Shown in pieces: positions 26,496 to 34,911 of a stretch of DNA of 64,000 nt. The DNA is taken from positions 62,001 to 126,000 of the forward strand of contig CAKTGQ010000002.1 of the NCBI GenBank assembly GCA_934561555.1. The letters run 5' to 3'. Below the pieces are notes generated by a model. That model did no database searches. It was not told the origin of the DNA and was given only the letters and a program-made list of their open reading frames with translations. Source of the DNA: an uncultured Faecalibacterium sp. GTDB taxonomy: Bacteria; Bacillota; Clostridia; Oscillospirales; Ruminococcaceae. Positions within the stretch are counted from its first letter, which is position 1. Every line of letters starts with the position of its first letter. The position numbers and the translations under genes were made by a program.

Positions 26496-27380
26496 TTACA
26501 CCTCGTAATTGACCCACTTCTTCTGACCGATGAACTGCACCAGCGTGACCAGACCGATCAGCAGCACGGTCCACACCACAATGGCCGATGCGTAGCCCTT
26601 ATTGCCGGCAACAAAGCTCTCGCGGTAGAACAGATACATCAGGCTCTGTGCGCTGGTCAGCGCAGGGTTCGTCTGCTCCACCATCATGTAGATCAGATCG
26701 TAGACCTTCAGGGAAGCCATCAGGCGCATGATGAGCACCACAAACAGGGTGGGCGACACCATGGGCAGCGTAATGCTGAAGAACTGGCGGACCTTGGATG
26801 CACCGTCCAGCTCGGCGGCTTCGTACAGGGACTGGGAAATGTTCTGGATGCCGGACAGCAGCAGCACGGCATCATAGCCGATGGAGCTCCAGATGGAAAC
26901 GATGGCACAGGTGACCAGAACGATCTTGGGGTCGGTCAGCCAGCGGATGTTCGTGCCAAGGACCTGATTCAGAATGCCATACTCCGCATTGAAGATCCAC
27001 TTCCAGACCATTGCCACCGCAGCAGGAGCCACCACCATGGGCAGGAAGAAGATGGCACGGAAGGCGGTCTTGCCCTTGATCTTTGCGTTCAGCAGCACCG
27101 CCACGATCAGCGCCAGAAAAACGCCCACCGGCACGGTGAGGATGCAGAAGTAGAGGGAGTTCCAGTTTGCCTTCCAGAATTCCGCATTGCGGAACATTTC
27201 AAGGTAGTTTTCCAGACCGCAGAACTGATAGGCTCCAAAGGCTTTCGTCTTGGAAAAGCTCATGTAGATGGTCTGGAAGAACGGGATAATATTCAGGATC
27301 ATCAGACCGATGATGGTGGGAGCTACCATGACCAGCCCCCAGAAACGCCCATCACGACCCAGTTTTGATGTGCTTTTCAT
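26496..27380 (-). CDS. sugar ABC transporter permease, MalF type
   Basis: 294 aa, six membrane helices. The EAA loop is AAELDGASKVRQFFSITLPMVSP. ATG 27380 is chosen behind GGGAGGAACC; an upstream in-frame codon at 27401 would overlap the binding-protein stop region without a ribosome site. Pairs with the downstream permease to form the membrane channel of the raffinose-family importer. Confidence 0.92.
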   Translation of the reverse strand: MKSTSKLGRDGRFWGLVMVAPTIIGLMILNIIPFFQTIYMSFSKTKAFGAYQFCGLENYLEMFRNAEFWKANWNSLYFCILTVPVGVFLALIVAVLLNAKIKGKTAFRAIFFLPMVVAPAAVAMVWKWIFNAEYGILNQVLGTNIRWLTDPKIVLVTCAIVSIWSSIGYDAVLLLSGIQNISQSLYEAAELDGASKVRQFFSITLPMVSPTLFVVLIMRLMASLKVYDLIYMMVEQTNPALTSAQSLMYLFYRESFVAGNKGYASAIVVWTVLLIGLVTLVQFIGQKKWVNYEV

Positions 27381-27403
27381 TTGGTTCCTCCCAAGCTGCA
27401 TTT

Positions 27404-28681
27404 TCAGCCCGCACTGGCCTGATCCACGATGTCCTGCATCTTCTGCAGGCCGGTTTCGATATCCTCGGTACCTGCGTAGATCTTCAGCAGCTCATCATTG
27501 ACCTTGCTCTTCCACTCCGGGCGAGAGGCGTTGTTGACGCTCTGGATGCTGTACTCAAACATCTCAATGAAGCACTGGATGTTGATGGGATACTCTGCAA
27601 AGCAGCCTGCCCAGGTATCCTCCAGACCCTGATAGGCAGGGATGGCTGCACCGCTTTCGCCCTGAATGCGCTGGCCCTCCTCGCTGCCGAAGAACTTCAG
27701 GATATCCTTCACGGTATCCAGATTCTTGTTGCTGGCAGCCGTCGCGTAGCACAGACCGTTGGAGATGGTCGCACGGCCGTCTCCGCTTTCCGGGTCGGGG
27801 CACTTGGGCAGAACCGCCACATCCCACTTGCCCACCATTTCGGGGTAGTTCTGCAGCTCGGCAAGGATGTTCCAGTCGCCTTCCAGGAACATTGCGCCCT
27901 TCTCGGAAAAGAATGCAGTGCCGGGAGCGGTCTCGGCAAAGTAGGTCTGGTCCGGGCACCAGTCGTTCTGCTGGAGACCGATGTAGAACTTCATTGCCTT
28001 TTCGGTGGCAGGCTGGGTAAAGCCCGCCTTGGTCTTGTCCTCGTTCAGGATATAGCCGCCTGCCTGATACACAAAGTTCCAGTAGCCAAGCTGGTCATCG
28101 GCGTATGCCATATAGCCGTACTTGCCGGTGGCGGCGTAGATCTTCTCGGATGCGCTGACCAGATCATCCCAAGTCCAGTTCTCGTCCGGGTAAGCAACAC
28201 CGGCAGCATCGAACATCTCCTTGTTGTACACCAGACCAACGGTGTCCTTGTCCTTGGGGACTGCATACAGGGTACCGTTGGAGCCCATGGCGTTGGACAG
28301 CGAGATCTCCGAGAACTTGTCCTTCTCCACAATGTCGGAGCAATCTGCCAGCATCCCGTTGTCGGCATATTTCAGCAGCTCGTTGGTGTGCATCCAGAAA
28401 ATATCCGGCATCTGGTTGCTGGTGGCTGCGGCCTCCAGCTTCGTCCAGTATTCGTTCCAGCTGGTGACCTGCACCTCAATGCTGACCTCCGGGTGCTGCT
28501 GGGTGTAGGCTGCACACATAGCCTCCATGCCTTCCTTCTGTGCAACGTCCCAGATCTGGAAGGTCAGTGCTTTCTTGCCGCCGGAAGAACCGCTGCCGCT
28601 GTTGCCGCCGCAGGCTGCCAGCACGGATGCGGCGCTCATTGCTGCCATTGCCTTTACGAATTGTCTGCGAGAGATCTTCAT
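27404..28681 (-). CDS. extracellular sugar-binding lipoprotein (CUT1)
   Basis: 425 aa. The N-terminus is a twin-arginine-like lipoprotein signal (SRRQFVK, then hydrophobic stretch, lipobox LAAC near residue 24). A Gly/Ser linker and a family-1 solute-binding fold follow (FQIWDVAQKEGMEAM... through FFGSEEGQRIQGESGAAIP). First gene of the minus-strand operon, with a good promoter at 28841-28869. By context it captures raffinose-type alpha-galactosides; the ligand itself is not encoded in any motif I can read. Confidence 0.92.
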   Translation of the reverse strand: MKISRRQFVKAMAAMSAASVLAACGGNSGSGSSGGKKALTFQIWDVAQKEGMEAMCAAYTQQHPEVSIEVQVTSWNEYWTKLEAAATSNQMPDIFWMHTNELLKYADNGMLADCSDIVEKDKFSEISLSNAMGSNGTLYAVPKDKDTVGLVYNKEMFDAAGVAYPDENWTWDDLVSASEKIYAATGKYGYMAYADDQLGYWNFVYQAGGYILNEDKTKAGFTQPATEKAMKFYIGLQQNDWCPDQTYFAETAPGTAFFSEKGAMFLEGDWNILAELQNYPEMVGKWDVAVLPKCPDPESGDGRATISNGLCYATAASNKNLDTVKDILKFFGSEEGQRIQGESGAAIPAYQGLEDTWAGCFAEYPINIQCFIEMFEYSIQSVNNASRPEWKSKVNDELLKIYAGTEDIETGLQKMQDIVDQASAG

Positions 28682-28840
28682 TTTTGTTCTCCTCCAAAGT
28701 CATTATTCCGTAGGGTGATCTTCGTATGGTGTTGCACCGGCCGGGTCGATTTTTCCTGCTTTTGTCAGCTCTTACAAAAGCAGCGAGAAAATTTTGTGCA
28801 TCATCACATTGCACAGTTTCTTTTCTCTTGTTGTGCCATT

Positions 28841-28869
28841 ATTATACTATCTGCCATTGGTTTCGTAAA
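28841..28869 (-). promoter_or_regulatory. promoter of the raffinose-family operon
   Basis: TTTACG (28869-28864), 17-base spacer, TATAAT (28846-28841) on the minus strand; long leader of about 155 bases. No convincing cre or direct-repeat AraC site was identified by eye. Confidence 0.6.
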
Positions 28870-28921
28870 TGCAAAAATGCGACTTGTTATATCTCAATTT
28901 GAAGGAATACTGCGAATTATG

Positions 28922-28951
28922 TTGAAGTCATAACGCATTTTGGTATATAAT
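28922..28951 (+). promoter_or_regulatory. promoter of the AraC-type regulator
   Basis: TTGAAG (28922-28927), 18-base spacer, TATAAT (28946-28951), about 28 bases before the ATG, followed by AGGAGG. Confidence 0.65.
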
Positions 28952-28979
28952 AAGAAAAAGCGGACAGGAGGCGTCTTGT

Positions 28980-29846
28980 ATGCAAGAATGTATAAAAAGA
29001 AACGTATCAACGGAAACAAAATTAAAGTTCCATGTGTTTCAGGATGAGCGATTCGTCGATCTCAACTTATACCAATATGGCTGGGAGCAGACAGAGCCTC
29101 TGCACTCCTATGGTCCCCATGCCCGCAACCACTATCTGTTCCACTATGTCATCTCCGGCAAAGGGGTGCTGTTTGCAAACGAGCAGGAATACGCCATTGC
29201 GGGCGGACATGGTTTTCTGATCGCTCCCGGTCAGGTCACCACCTACCGCGCCGATGAACAGGAGCCGTGGGAATACACATGGATCGAGTTTGACGGTCTG
29301 CGTGCCCACGAAGCCCTGAACCTTGCAGGCATCAGCGGACAGAACCCGGTGTACTCGCCTGCGAGCACCAAAGCCGGGCAGCTGCTGCAGGAGCAGATGC
29401 TCTTCCTTGTAAATCACAGTCAGGACAGCCCCATGCGTCAGATCGGCTACGGCTTTCTGTTTCTGGATCAGCTTGTACAGTCCTCTGCCTCCCATCAGGC
29501 ACAAAGTCCCCGCCGCCTGCGGGACTTCTATATGAAGGAGGCTCTGTCCTTCATCGAGCAGCATTACAGCGAAGATATTTCCATCGAGGACATCTCCTCC
29601 TTCTGCGGACTGAACCGCAGCTATTTCAGCAAGGTGTTCCGGGATACCATGGGTGAAAGCCCGCAAGGGTTCCTGCTGCACTACCGCATGGCACGGGCGG
29701 CACAGCTGCTGACCGAAAGCCGCCTGCCCATCAGCACCATCAGCACCATGGTCAGCTATCCCAATCAGCTTCACTTTTCCCGTGCGTTCAAAAATGTATA
29801 TGGCATCAGCCCACGGGACTATCGTGCAAAGCATCTTGCACTGTAA
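28980..29846 (+). CDS. AraC family transcriptional regulator
   Basis: 288 aa. The N-terminal cupin ligand-binding domain (about 15-170; HARNHYLFHYVISGKGVLF) is followed by the C-terminal double helix-turn-helix (about 185-288; FIEQHYSEDISIEDISSFCGLNRSYFSKVFRDTMGESPQGFLLHYRM and the AraC signature to the end). It is divergent from the raffinose-family operon and is probably its sugar-responsive activator (RafR/MsmR-like by position). Confidence 0.93.
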   Translation: MQECIKRNVSTETKLKFHVFQDERFVDLNLYQYGWEQTEPLHSYGPHARNHYLFHYVISGKGVLFANEQEYAIAGGHGFLIAPGQVTTYRADEQEPWEYTWIEFDGLRAHEALNLAGISGQNPVYSPASTKAGQLLQEQMLFLVNHSQDSPMRQIGYGFLFLDQLVQSSASHQAQSPRRLRDFYMKEALSFIEQHYSEDISIEDISSFCGLNRSYFSKVFRDTMGESPQGFLLHYRMARAAQLLTESRLPISTISTMVSYPNQLHFSRAFKNVYGISPRDYRAKHLAL

Positions 29847-29973
29847 AAATCGGTCTCATTGTCCGCTGTACATCTTTCGTTTTTCCGACATATAAAAACG
29901 CCCCATCCCGGAGCAGCAACTCCACGCAGCCGGTGTCCATGTTGAACTGGCAGGCTCTTGCATCGTACTTCAT
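29806..29973 (-). pseudogene. small DUF6061-like remnant
   Basis: 55-codon frame beginning MKYDARACQFNMDTGCVELL with an AAAGGA site eight bases upstream. The first 25 residues look like the small clostridial DUF6061 proteins (N-M-D-T-G-C-V-E-L-L), but the rest does not continue the family. The frame overlaps the last 41 bases of the AraC gene on the opposite strand, suggesting a truncated copy. Family recognition is from memory and tentative. Confidence 0.35.
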
Positions 29974-30090
29974 GTTTGTGTCCTTTCCGCCTTACGGCAC
30001 CTTTACAGTTGTGACTTTCGTGATACGTCTTTTTTGATAAGGTTTTGGACACACAGCCGTTTGAAATGAGCCTTCATTCTGCTTTCCGAA

Positions 30091-30140
30091 GAAAACGAAA
30101 AATCCGAACCCTTCTCCTATCGAGAAAAGGTTCGGATTTT
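30091..30140 (-). terminator. terminator of the tRNA-Leu transcript
   Basis: On the minus strand: AAAATCCGAACC, inner TTTTCTCGATAGGAGAAGGG, then TTCGGATTTTT CGTTTTC. It begins eight bases after the tRNA CCA end. Confidence 0.8.
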
Positions 30141-30147
30141 CATTGTT

Positions 30148-30234
30148 TGGTGCGGATAAGAGGACTTGAACCTCCACCGAGTTGCCCCGATTAGAACCTG
30201 AATCTAACGCGTCTGCCAATTCCGCCATATCCGC
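30148..30234 (-). tRNA. tRNA-Leu (anticodon CAG)
   Basis: 87 bases including an encoded CCA. The acceptor stem GCGGATA pairs with TATCCGC. The D-arm contains AATTGGCAGACGC. The anticodon arm TTAGA-TTCAGGT-TCTAA gives anticodon CAG. A long class-II variable arm (CGGGGCAACTCG) is followed by the T-arm GGAGGTTCAAGTCCTC. It decodes CUG. Its own consensus promoter and terminator flank it. Confidence 0.97.
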
Positions 30235-30278
30235 ATATTCTGTTGTGTTCGTGAGCTGTGACGCTCGGAACGATAGTT

Positions 30279-30306
30279 ATTATACCAGATGCAGCAGAAT
30301 TGTCAA
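30279..30306 (-). promoter_or_regulatory. tRNA-Leu promoter
   Basis: Consensus TTGACA (30306-30301) and TATAAT (30284-30279) on the minus strand with a 16-base spacer. Confidence 0.85.
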
Positions 30307-30448
30307 GCACTTTTTCAAAAAACTTTTCATCTTTTTGGAAAGAATCATACTTTCGCATTTTTTGCAACCGTGCAGCTCCGCTGTGCGCTGTGCAGGCGTT
30401 TTTGCAGCGCGCCGCGGTGCTTTGCGTGTGCCATGCACCGTTTTGGAT

Positions 30449-30477
30449 TTGACAGGGTTTATACGGCGATGTAGAAT
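30449..30477 (+). promoter_or_regulatory. promoter of the threonine aldolase gene
   Basis: TTGACA (30449-30454), 17-base spacer, TAGAAT (30472-30477), 44 bases before the ATG at 30521. The rest of 30307-30448 shows nothing recognisable. Confidence 0.75.
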
Positions 30478-30520
30478 AGAGGTACTGTTTTCTTACAATT
30501 ATATAGAGGAGCGTTTTGTC

Positions 30521-31543
30521 ATGCTGTATTTTGAAAACGACTACTGCGAGGGTGCACACCCCGCCATTCTGCAAAAGCTGACTGAGACCAACTTTGAAAA
30601 GGTCTCCGGCTACGGCACCGACCCCTACTGCGCCAGCGCCCGGGAGAAGATCCGCGCCGCCTGCGCCTGCCCGGAGGCCGATGTGCAGTTCATCTCCGGC
30701 GGTACCCAGAGCAACGCCATCGTCATTGCGTCCATGCTGCAGCGGTGGCAGGGCGTTGTGGCTGCTGCCACCGGCCATGTAGCCGGGCACGAAGCCGGTG
30801 CCATCGAGTACACCGGCCACAAGGTCATCACCCTGCCCCAGCACAACGGCAAGATGGACGCCGCCGAGCTGCGGGCGCTGGTGGCCACCTTCTACGCCGA
30901 CGACAACCACGACCACATGGTGTTCCCCGGCATGGTGTACATCTCCCACCCCACCGAGTACGGCACCCTGTACACCAAGGCGGAGCTGGAAGCCCTGCAC
31001 GCTGTGTGTCAGGAGTACAAGATGCCGCTGTTCCTGGATGGTGCACGGCTGGGCTACGGTCTGGCTGCCGAGGGCACAGACGTAACGCTGGCCGACCTTG
31101 CCCGGCTGACCGATGTGTTCTACATCGGCGGCACCAAGGTGGGCGCGCTGTGCGGCGAGGCTGTGGTGTTCCCCCACGGCGCACCGGCACACTTTATGAC
31201 CATGGTCAAGCAGCAGGGCGCACTGCTGGCAAAGGGGCGGCTGCTGGGCATCCAGTTCGATGTGCTGTTCACCGATAACCTGTACTTCTCCATCAGCAAA
31301 AACGCCATTGCCACCGCCAACCGCCTGAAAAAGGGCTTTGCCGAAAAGGGTTACCGCTTCTTTATGGACTCCCCCACGAACCAGATCTTCCTTGTGCTGG
31401 AAAACGCCCAGCTGGCTGCGCTGGAAGGCAAGGCAAAGTTCGGCTTCTGGGAAAAGTTCGATGACACCCACACCGTGGTGCGCATCGCCACCAGCTGGGC
31501 CACCCGCATGGACGAGGTGGAAGCACTGATCGCCCTGATGTGA
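30521..31543 (+). CDS. ltaE: low-specificity L-threonine aldolase family (PLP)
   Basis: 340 aa, PLP enzyme of fold type I, beta-eliminating lyase/threonine aldolase group, cleaving L-threonine (or allo-threonine) to glycine and acetaldehyde. The substrate and PLP regions are visible: FISGGTQSNAIV (58-69), HEAGAIE (90-96), FLDGARLGYGL with the PLP Asp (171-181), and the Schiff-base Lys206 in YIGGTKVGAL. ATG 30521 follows GAGGAG; the frame is open further upstream but includes the tRNA region and is not coding. Monocistronic, with its own promoter and a repeat plus terminator behind it. Confidence 0.9.
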   Translation: MLYFENDYCEGAHPAILQKLTETNFEKVSGYGTDPYCASAREKIRAACACPEADVQFISGGTQSNAIVIASMLQRWQGVVAAATGHVAGHEAGAIEYTGHKVITLPQHNGKMDAAELRALVATFYADDNHDHMVFPGMVYISHPTEYGTLYTKAELEALHAVCQEYKMPLFLDGARLGYGLAAEGTDVTLADLARLTDVFYIGGTKVGALCGEAVVFPHGAPAHFMTMVKQQGALLAKGRLLGIQFDVLFTDNLYFSISKNAIATANRLKKGFAEKGYRFFMDSPTNQIFLVLENAQLAALEGKAKFGFWEKFDDTHTVVRIATSWATRMDEVEALIALM

Positions 31544-31567
31544 TCCTGCGCCCCTTTTGAGGGTATA

Positions 31568-31674
31568 ACGATTTGAATGCCCTCCGCGTTGCTTTGGGCA
31601 TTTTTAGCGGAAAAGCATTTATAATTTTGGGACAGCGGAGCGTCTGCGGACGCTCCGCTGTCTCGTTTTTACGG
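31568..31674 (+). repeat. dispersed hairpin repeat, copy C (complete)
   Basis: Complete element: ACGATTTGAATGCCCTCCGC start, first hairpin TGCCC...GGGCA, AGCGGAAAAGC linker, AT-rich spacer, second hairpin (31629-31664; arms GGGACAGCGGAGCGTC and complement, loop TGCG), then GTTTTTACGG. It lies 24 bases after the aldolase stop. Confidence 0.75.
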
Positions 31675-31678
31675 AAAA

Positions 31679-31716
31679 GGCTCAGAAGCGCCGACAGGTG
31701 CTTCTGAGCCTTTTTT
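31679..31716. terminator. terminator between aldolase and oxidoreductase genes
   Basis: Arms GGCTCAGAAGC and GCTTCTGAGCC followed by TTTTTTATC on the plus strand. The end overlaps the stop of the convergent oxidoreductase gene. Confidence 0.8.
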
Positions 31717-32740
31717 ATCTTTCTTCTGTATTCCACGGCTGCGGGGTGCTTTCCACCGGCTGACCGGGGGCGGCAAGGGCGCGCTCCATCAGCAGGGCAA
31801 GGTAGGCGTCCTGCAAGGCGTCTGCCAGCGGATATACCTCTGCCCCGCCGGCAAGATAGCCCTGCATCCTGTCCAGAAAACAGGTGATGGCGGTCTCGTC
31901 CTCGTTAAGTCCTGCCTGCGCGGCGGCAGCTGCCAGCGGGTCGGGCAGCGGGGTCAGCAGACGGCACACCGGCTCCCCGGCGGCATCCAGACAGCGCAGG
32001 GTATCATCGAACACCTCTCCCCGCTCCCCCTGCACACTGGTGTGGGTGCTGCGCAGGTAGGAGTGGTACTGCACGCCGTTAAAATCCAGAAACGCCGTGC
32101 CGCCGCCTGCAAATTCCAGCGTGTGCTGCTGCAAGGTCTTTTCCACCAGAGCGCCATTATGCACCGCGCCCCAGCGGGAGTCCGTTTCGATGATCTTTTC
32201 CGTCCAGCTGCGTCCGGTCACCCGCACCGGCTGCTGCCCGGCATTCAAAAACTGCCGCGCCAGACTGACCGCGTGGTAGCCGTGCGCCACCGACAGCCGA
32301 GCGAACTGCGGTGTGCCCAGTGCGCCGCTGCGCACTGCCGCCAGCCGCTTTGCCAGCGTGGGGTACAGCCAGTATTGCTCTGCTACTTGCAGCTTTGCGC
32401 CCTGCCGGTGCAGCTGCCAGAGGGCGCGCAGCGCGTCCTCGTTCAGTGCCGCCGGGGTCTCGCTCAGCACGGCAAAGCCCCGGGCCAGCCATTCGGTGCT
32501 GACGGCGGCGATGGACGCTTTGTTCACTGCCACCACCACAAGGTCCGGGTGCAGGGCAGCGCACTGCTCCACCGAGGTGCTTACCGGCACACCGTACTCC
32601 CGGTGCATTTTTTCAGCCTTTTCCTCGGTGCGGCAAAGCATGGCGCACAGCTCGAACCGCTCCGGCAGCGCCTGCGCGATGCGCCAGTAAAACAGCGACC
32701 GCCAGCCGGAGCCTACTACTACAAACCGCAGCTTAGCCAT
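31715..32740 (-). CDS. Gfo/Idh/MocA family oxidoreductase (divergent)
   Basis: 341 aa. The N-terminal Rossmann fold starts MAKLRFVVVGSGWRSLFYWR, with G-x-G-x-x (about 9-14). The substrate domain follows. Where classical members have the E-K-P dinucleotide/substrate motif, this one has SETPAALNED, and the usual catalytic Lys is replaced by Thr. Activity is therefore uncertain. Start at ATG 32740, which overlaps the preceding oxidoreductase stop by eight bases, so the two are coupled and may act together on one sugar or cyclitol. The length is slightly short for the family. Confidence 0.85.
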   Translation of the reverse strand: MAKLRFVVVGSGWRSLFYWRIAQALPERFELCAMLCRTEEKAEKMHREYGVPVSTSVEQCAALHPDLVVVAVNKASIAAVSTEWLARGFAVLSETPAALNEDALRALWQLHRQGAKLQVAEQYWLYPTLAKRLAAVRSGALGTPQFARLSVAHGYHAVSLARQFLNAGQQPVRVTGRSWTEKIIETDSRWGAVHNGALVEKTLQQHTLEFAGGGTAFLDFNGVQYHSYLRSTHTSVQGERGEVFDDTLRCLDAAGEPVCRLLTPLPDPLAAAAAQAGLNEDETAITCFLDRMQGYLAGGAEVYPLADALQDAYLALLMERALAAPGQPVESTPQPWNTEER

Positions 32741-33857
32741 TTGCCTGTTCCTCCTGAATATGCTTTTGCAGCTCCTGCTCAAACCGGTCTGCGTCCAGCG
32801 GCAGGGTGAGCTTTTCGCCCAGCCAAGCGGACAGGTAAGCCGCATCGGTCAGTTCCAGCGCACGCACGCCCTCCACGCCGGGGGCGGTCAGGGGCGTGCC
32901 GTGCAGGATGGCGTCCGCAAAGTTTGCCAGCATCTCCGGGTAAGGTTCTGCCTGCGGCGCGAACTGCTCGGTGATGGTGGTCACGGTAAGCTGCTGGCGC
33001 TCGGTGCAGTTTGCGGTGCGGCGGTAGGTCTCGGTGTCCGGCGCGTAGGTGTGCAGGGTGAGGGTATCCTCTTCCAGCAGGGCGGTGCCCCTGGTGCCCA
33101 CGATCTCCAACCGCTCGGTGTAGCTGCCCTCGCCGGTGGAGAGAATAAAGGTTGCCGTGCGCTGCTGCGGGTACTCCATCAGCAGGGTGGCTTCGTCGTC
33201 CACCATAAAATCGTTATACTTCCCGTAAGGGATCACGGCATAAATACTGGTCGGCATCCCGAACAGCCACTGCCAGATGTCCAGAATATGCTGTCCCTGA
33301 TTGAGCAGTGCGCCACCGCCCTCCCCTGCCCAGCTGGAACGCCAGCTGCCGGAGCGGTGGTACATCCATGTGCGGAAGTAGCGGCTGTTTTCCAGCTGCA
33401 CCCGCTTGATCTCGCCCAGCGCCCCATCATCCAGTAATTTTTTAAGCCGCATATACTTTTTGTAGCGGCGCTGATGGAACATCATGGCAAAAACAAGGCC
33501 GCTTTTTTCGGCGGCGCGGTTCATTTCCAGCGCCGGTGCCAGCGCGTTTGCGCTGGGCTTGTCGCACAGAACGTGCTTGCCGTGGGCAAAAGCCTGCATC
33601 ACCAGCGCCGGGTGGGTCTTGTGCGGGGTGACCACCAGCACGGCGTCAAACTCCTCCGCGTGGGCGTACAATTCTTCGGCGCTGGGGCACACCCGCACCG
33701 TATCCGGCAGGGTGTCCTTTGCCCACTGCTGCGCTGCGGCGTGGCGGCAGACCACGGCGGTCAGGCGCAATGCCCCCGCCTTTCCTTCTGCGATCATCTG
33801 GGCATACTTGCGCCCCATGACACCCGTACCAATAACGGCTGCGCGTACTTCCTGCAT
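32733..33857 (-). CDS. Gfo/Idh/MocA family oxidoreductase
   Basis: 374 aa. The NAD(P)-binding motif is AVIGTGVMGRKYAQ (residues 7-20). The canonical EKP-type motif appears as CDKPSANAL (near 96-100) with the Lys present. The substrate domain begins near 125, with the GGGALLNQGQHILDIWQWLFG segment carrying the conserved Asp and His. By family it oxidises or reduces a sugar, inositol or similar polyol. ATG 33857 has GGAGGG eight bases upstream. First gene of a pair with the divergent paralogue; 54 bases separate it from the GTPase gene. Confidence 0.92.
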   Translation of the reverse strand: MQEVRAAVIGTGVMGRKYAQMIAEGKAGALRLTAVVCRHAAAQQWAKDTLPDTVRVCPSAEELYAHAEEFDAVLVVTPHKTHPALVMQAFAHGKHVLCDKPSANALAPALEMNRAAEKSGLVFAMMFHQRRYKKYMRLKKLLDDGALGEIKRVQLENSRYFRTWMYHRSGSWRSSWAGEGGGALLNQGQHILDIWQWLFGMPTSIYAVIPYGKYNDFMVDDEATLLMEYPQQRTATFILSTGEGSYTERLEIVGTRGTALLEEDTLTLHTYAPDTETYRRTANCTERQQLTVTTITEQFAPQAEPYPEMLANFADAILHGTPLTAPGVEGVRALELTDAAYLSAWLGEKLTLPLDADRFEQELQKHIQEEQANG

Positions 33858-33911
33858 GATGGTCCCTCCTGTTTTTCCACAATGTGTTTTGTTCTGGGGG
33901 AAAACAGCCTT

Positions 33912-34850
33912 TCACCCCTTCAGGCTTGCTTCAATGGCGGCTTTGTCCAGCTGCTCGCCGATGACGATGACAACCTCCTGCCCCTGCGGGATGGGCGCAA
34001 GGGTGCAGCCGGCGGCGGTGGCGTTCAGTTCCAGCCAGCCGCCCGCCGGGGCAGGCGCAAAGCCCTTGACCCGCAGCACCCGCCCGCACTCTGGCGCTGC
34101 GAACAGCCGCTGTGCGGCGGCTTGCAGCTGCTCCGGGGTGAGGTGCAGTTCCAAAAAGCAAAGGGAGCTGAAGGCTGCGTGCTGGTCAAAATGCAGCTTT
34201 TCGCAGCTGGCCTGCCGGTAGCCGCAGGCGGCAAGGGCAGCTAGGTCGGCATCGGTCAGGGCAGCCCAGTCCTTGGCGAGGATCTCCCCCGGCGCAAAGC
34301 GGCGGGAGGATCTTGCGGCTTCCAGTGCACGCTCCAAGTGGGCAGCAGCGGCGGTACACTGGGCGGGCGCTGCCAGCTGGGCGCGGCTCAGCAGCACACA
34401 GCCCGCGTTCATGGTCTCGGAAGCCAGCAGGTACTCTGCCTGCGGCGAAAGTGTCTCCGGCAGCAGGGCGTCCACGATGGCGATGACGCTGCCCAGCTGA
34501 TACCACCGGTCCAGCGGGTCATCCCGCAGGATATCGAAAAACTCGTCCACGTCAAAAATGCCGCTGGGCTCCACCACCACCCGGTCAAAGCCGCGCATGG
34601 CCATTGCGATGAGCTTGGTGCGCATCCGGCGCTGGTGGGTGTCGCAGTCACAGCCGCCGCTGATGGTCTCCACATCGCAGCCGGGGCCCAGCACCTCCTG
34701 CACCAGCATGGCGTCCACGTTTACCGCGCCAAAATCGTTTTCCAGAATGCACACCTTATGCCCCTGCTGCACCAGGTACCGCACATACCGGCGCAGAAAG
34801 GTGGTCTTGCCTGCACCCAAAAAACCGGTAATCAGGTCTACCTGAACCAT
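33912..34850 (-). CDS. COG0523 (CobW/G3E family) GTPase
   Basis: 312 aa. The P-loop is GFLGAGKTTF (residues 9-18). The switch region is ENDFGAVNVD, and VEPSGIFD (near 94-101) is the conserved E-x-S-G motif. The C-terminal CobW_C-like domain begins near 215. The family metal motif C-x-C-C is changed here to GGCDCDTH: two Cys with Asp in place of the third. By family it is a metal chaperone or metal-insertion GTPase. It precedes the two oxidoreductases on the same strand and may share their transcript. It follows a terminator and has GGAGGTAG before its ATG. Confidence 0.88.
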   Translation of the reverse strand: MVQVDLITGFLGAGKTTFLRRYVRYLVQQGHKVCILENDFGAVNVDAMLVQEVLGPGCDVETISGGCDCDTHQRRMRTKLIAMAMRGFDRVVVEPSGIFDVDEFFDILRDDPLDRWYQLGSVIAIVDALLPETLSPQAEYLLASETMNAGCVLLSRAQLAAPAQCTAAAAHLERALEAARSSRRFAPGEILAKDWAALTDADLAALAACGYRQASCEKLHFDQHAAFSSLCFLELHLTPEQLQAAAQRLFAAPECGRVLRVKGFAPAPAGGWLELNATAAGCTLAPIPQGQEVVIVIGEQLDKAAIEASLKG

Positions 34851-34869
34851 ATTTCTCTACCTCCGTTGC

Positions 34870-34904
34870 AAAAACCCTCCCTGCGCCGCAGCGCCCGGGA
34901 GGGC
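34870..34904 (-). terminator. terminator of the lipoprotein/GGDEF-EAL operon
   Basis: On the minus strand: GCCCTCCC, loop region, GGGAGGG, then TTTTTGC. It lies just after the GGDEF-EAL stop. Confidence 0.8.
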
Positions 34905-34911
34905 TTATATT

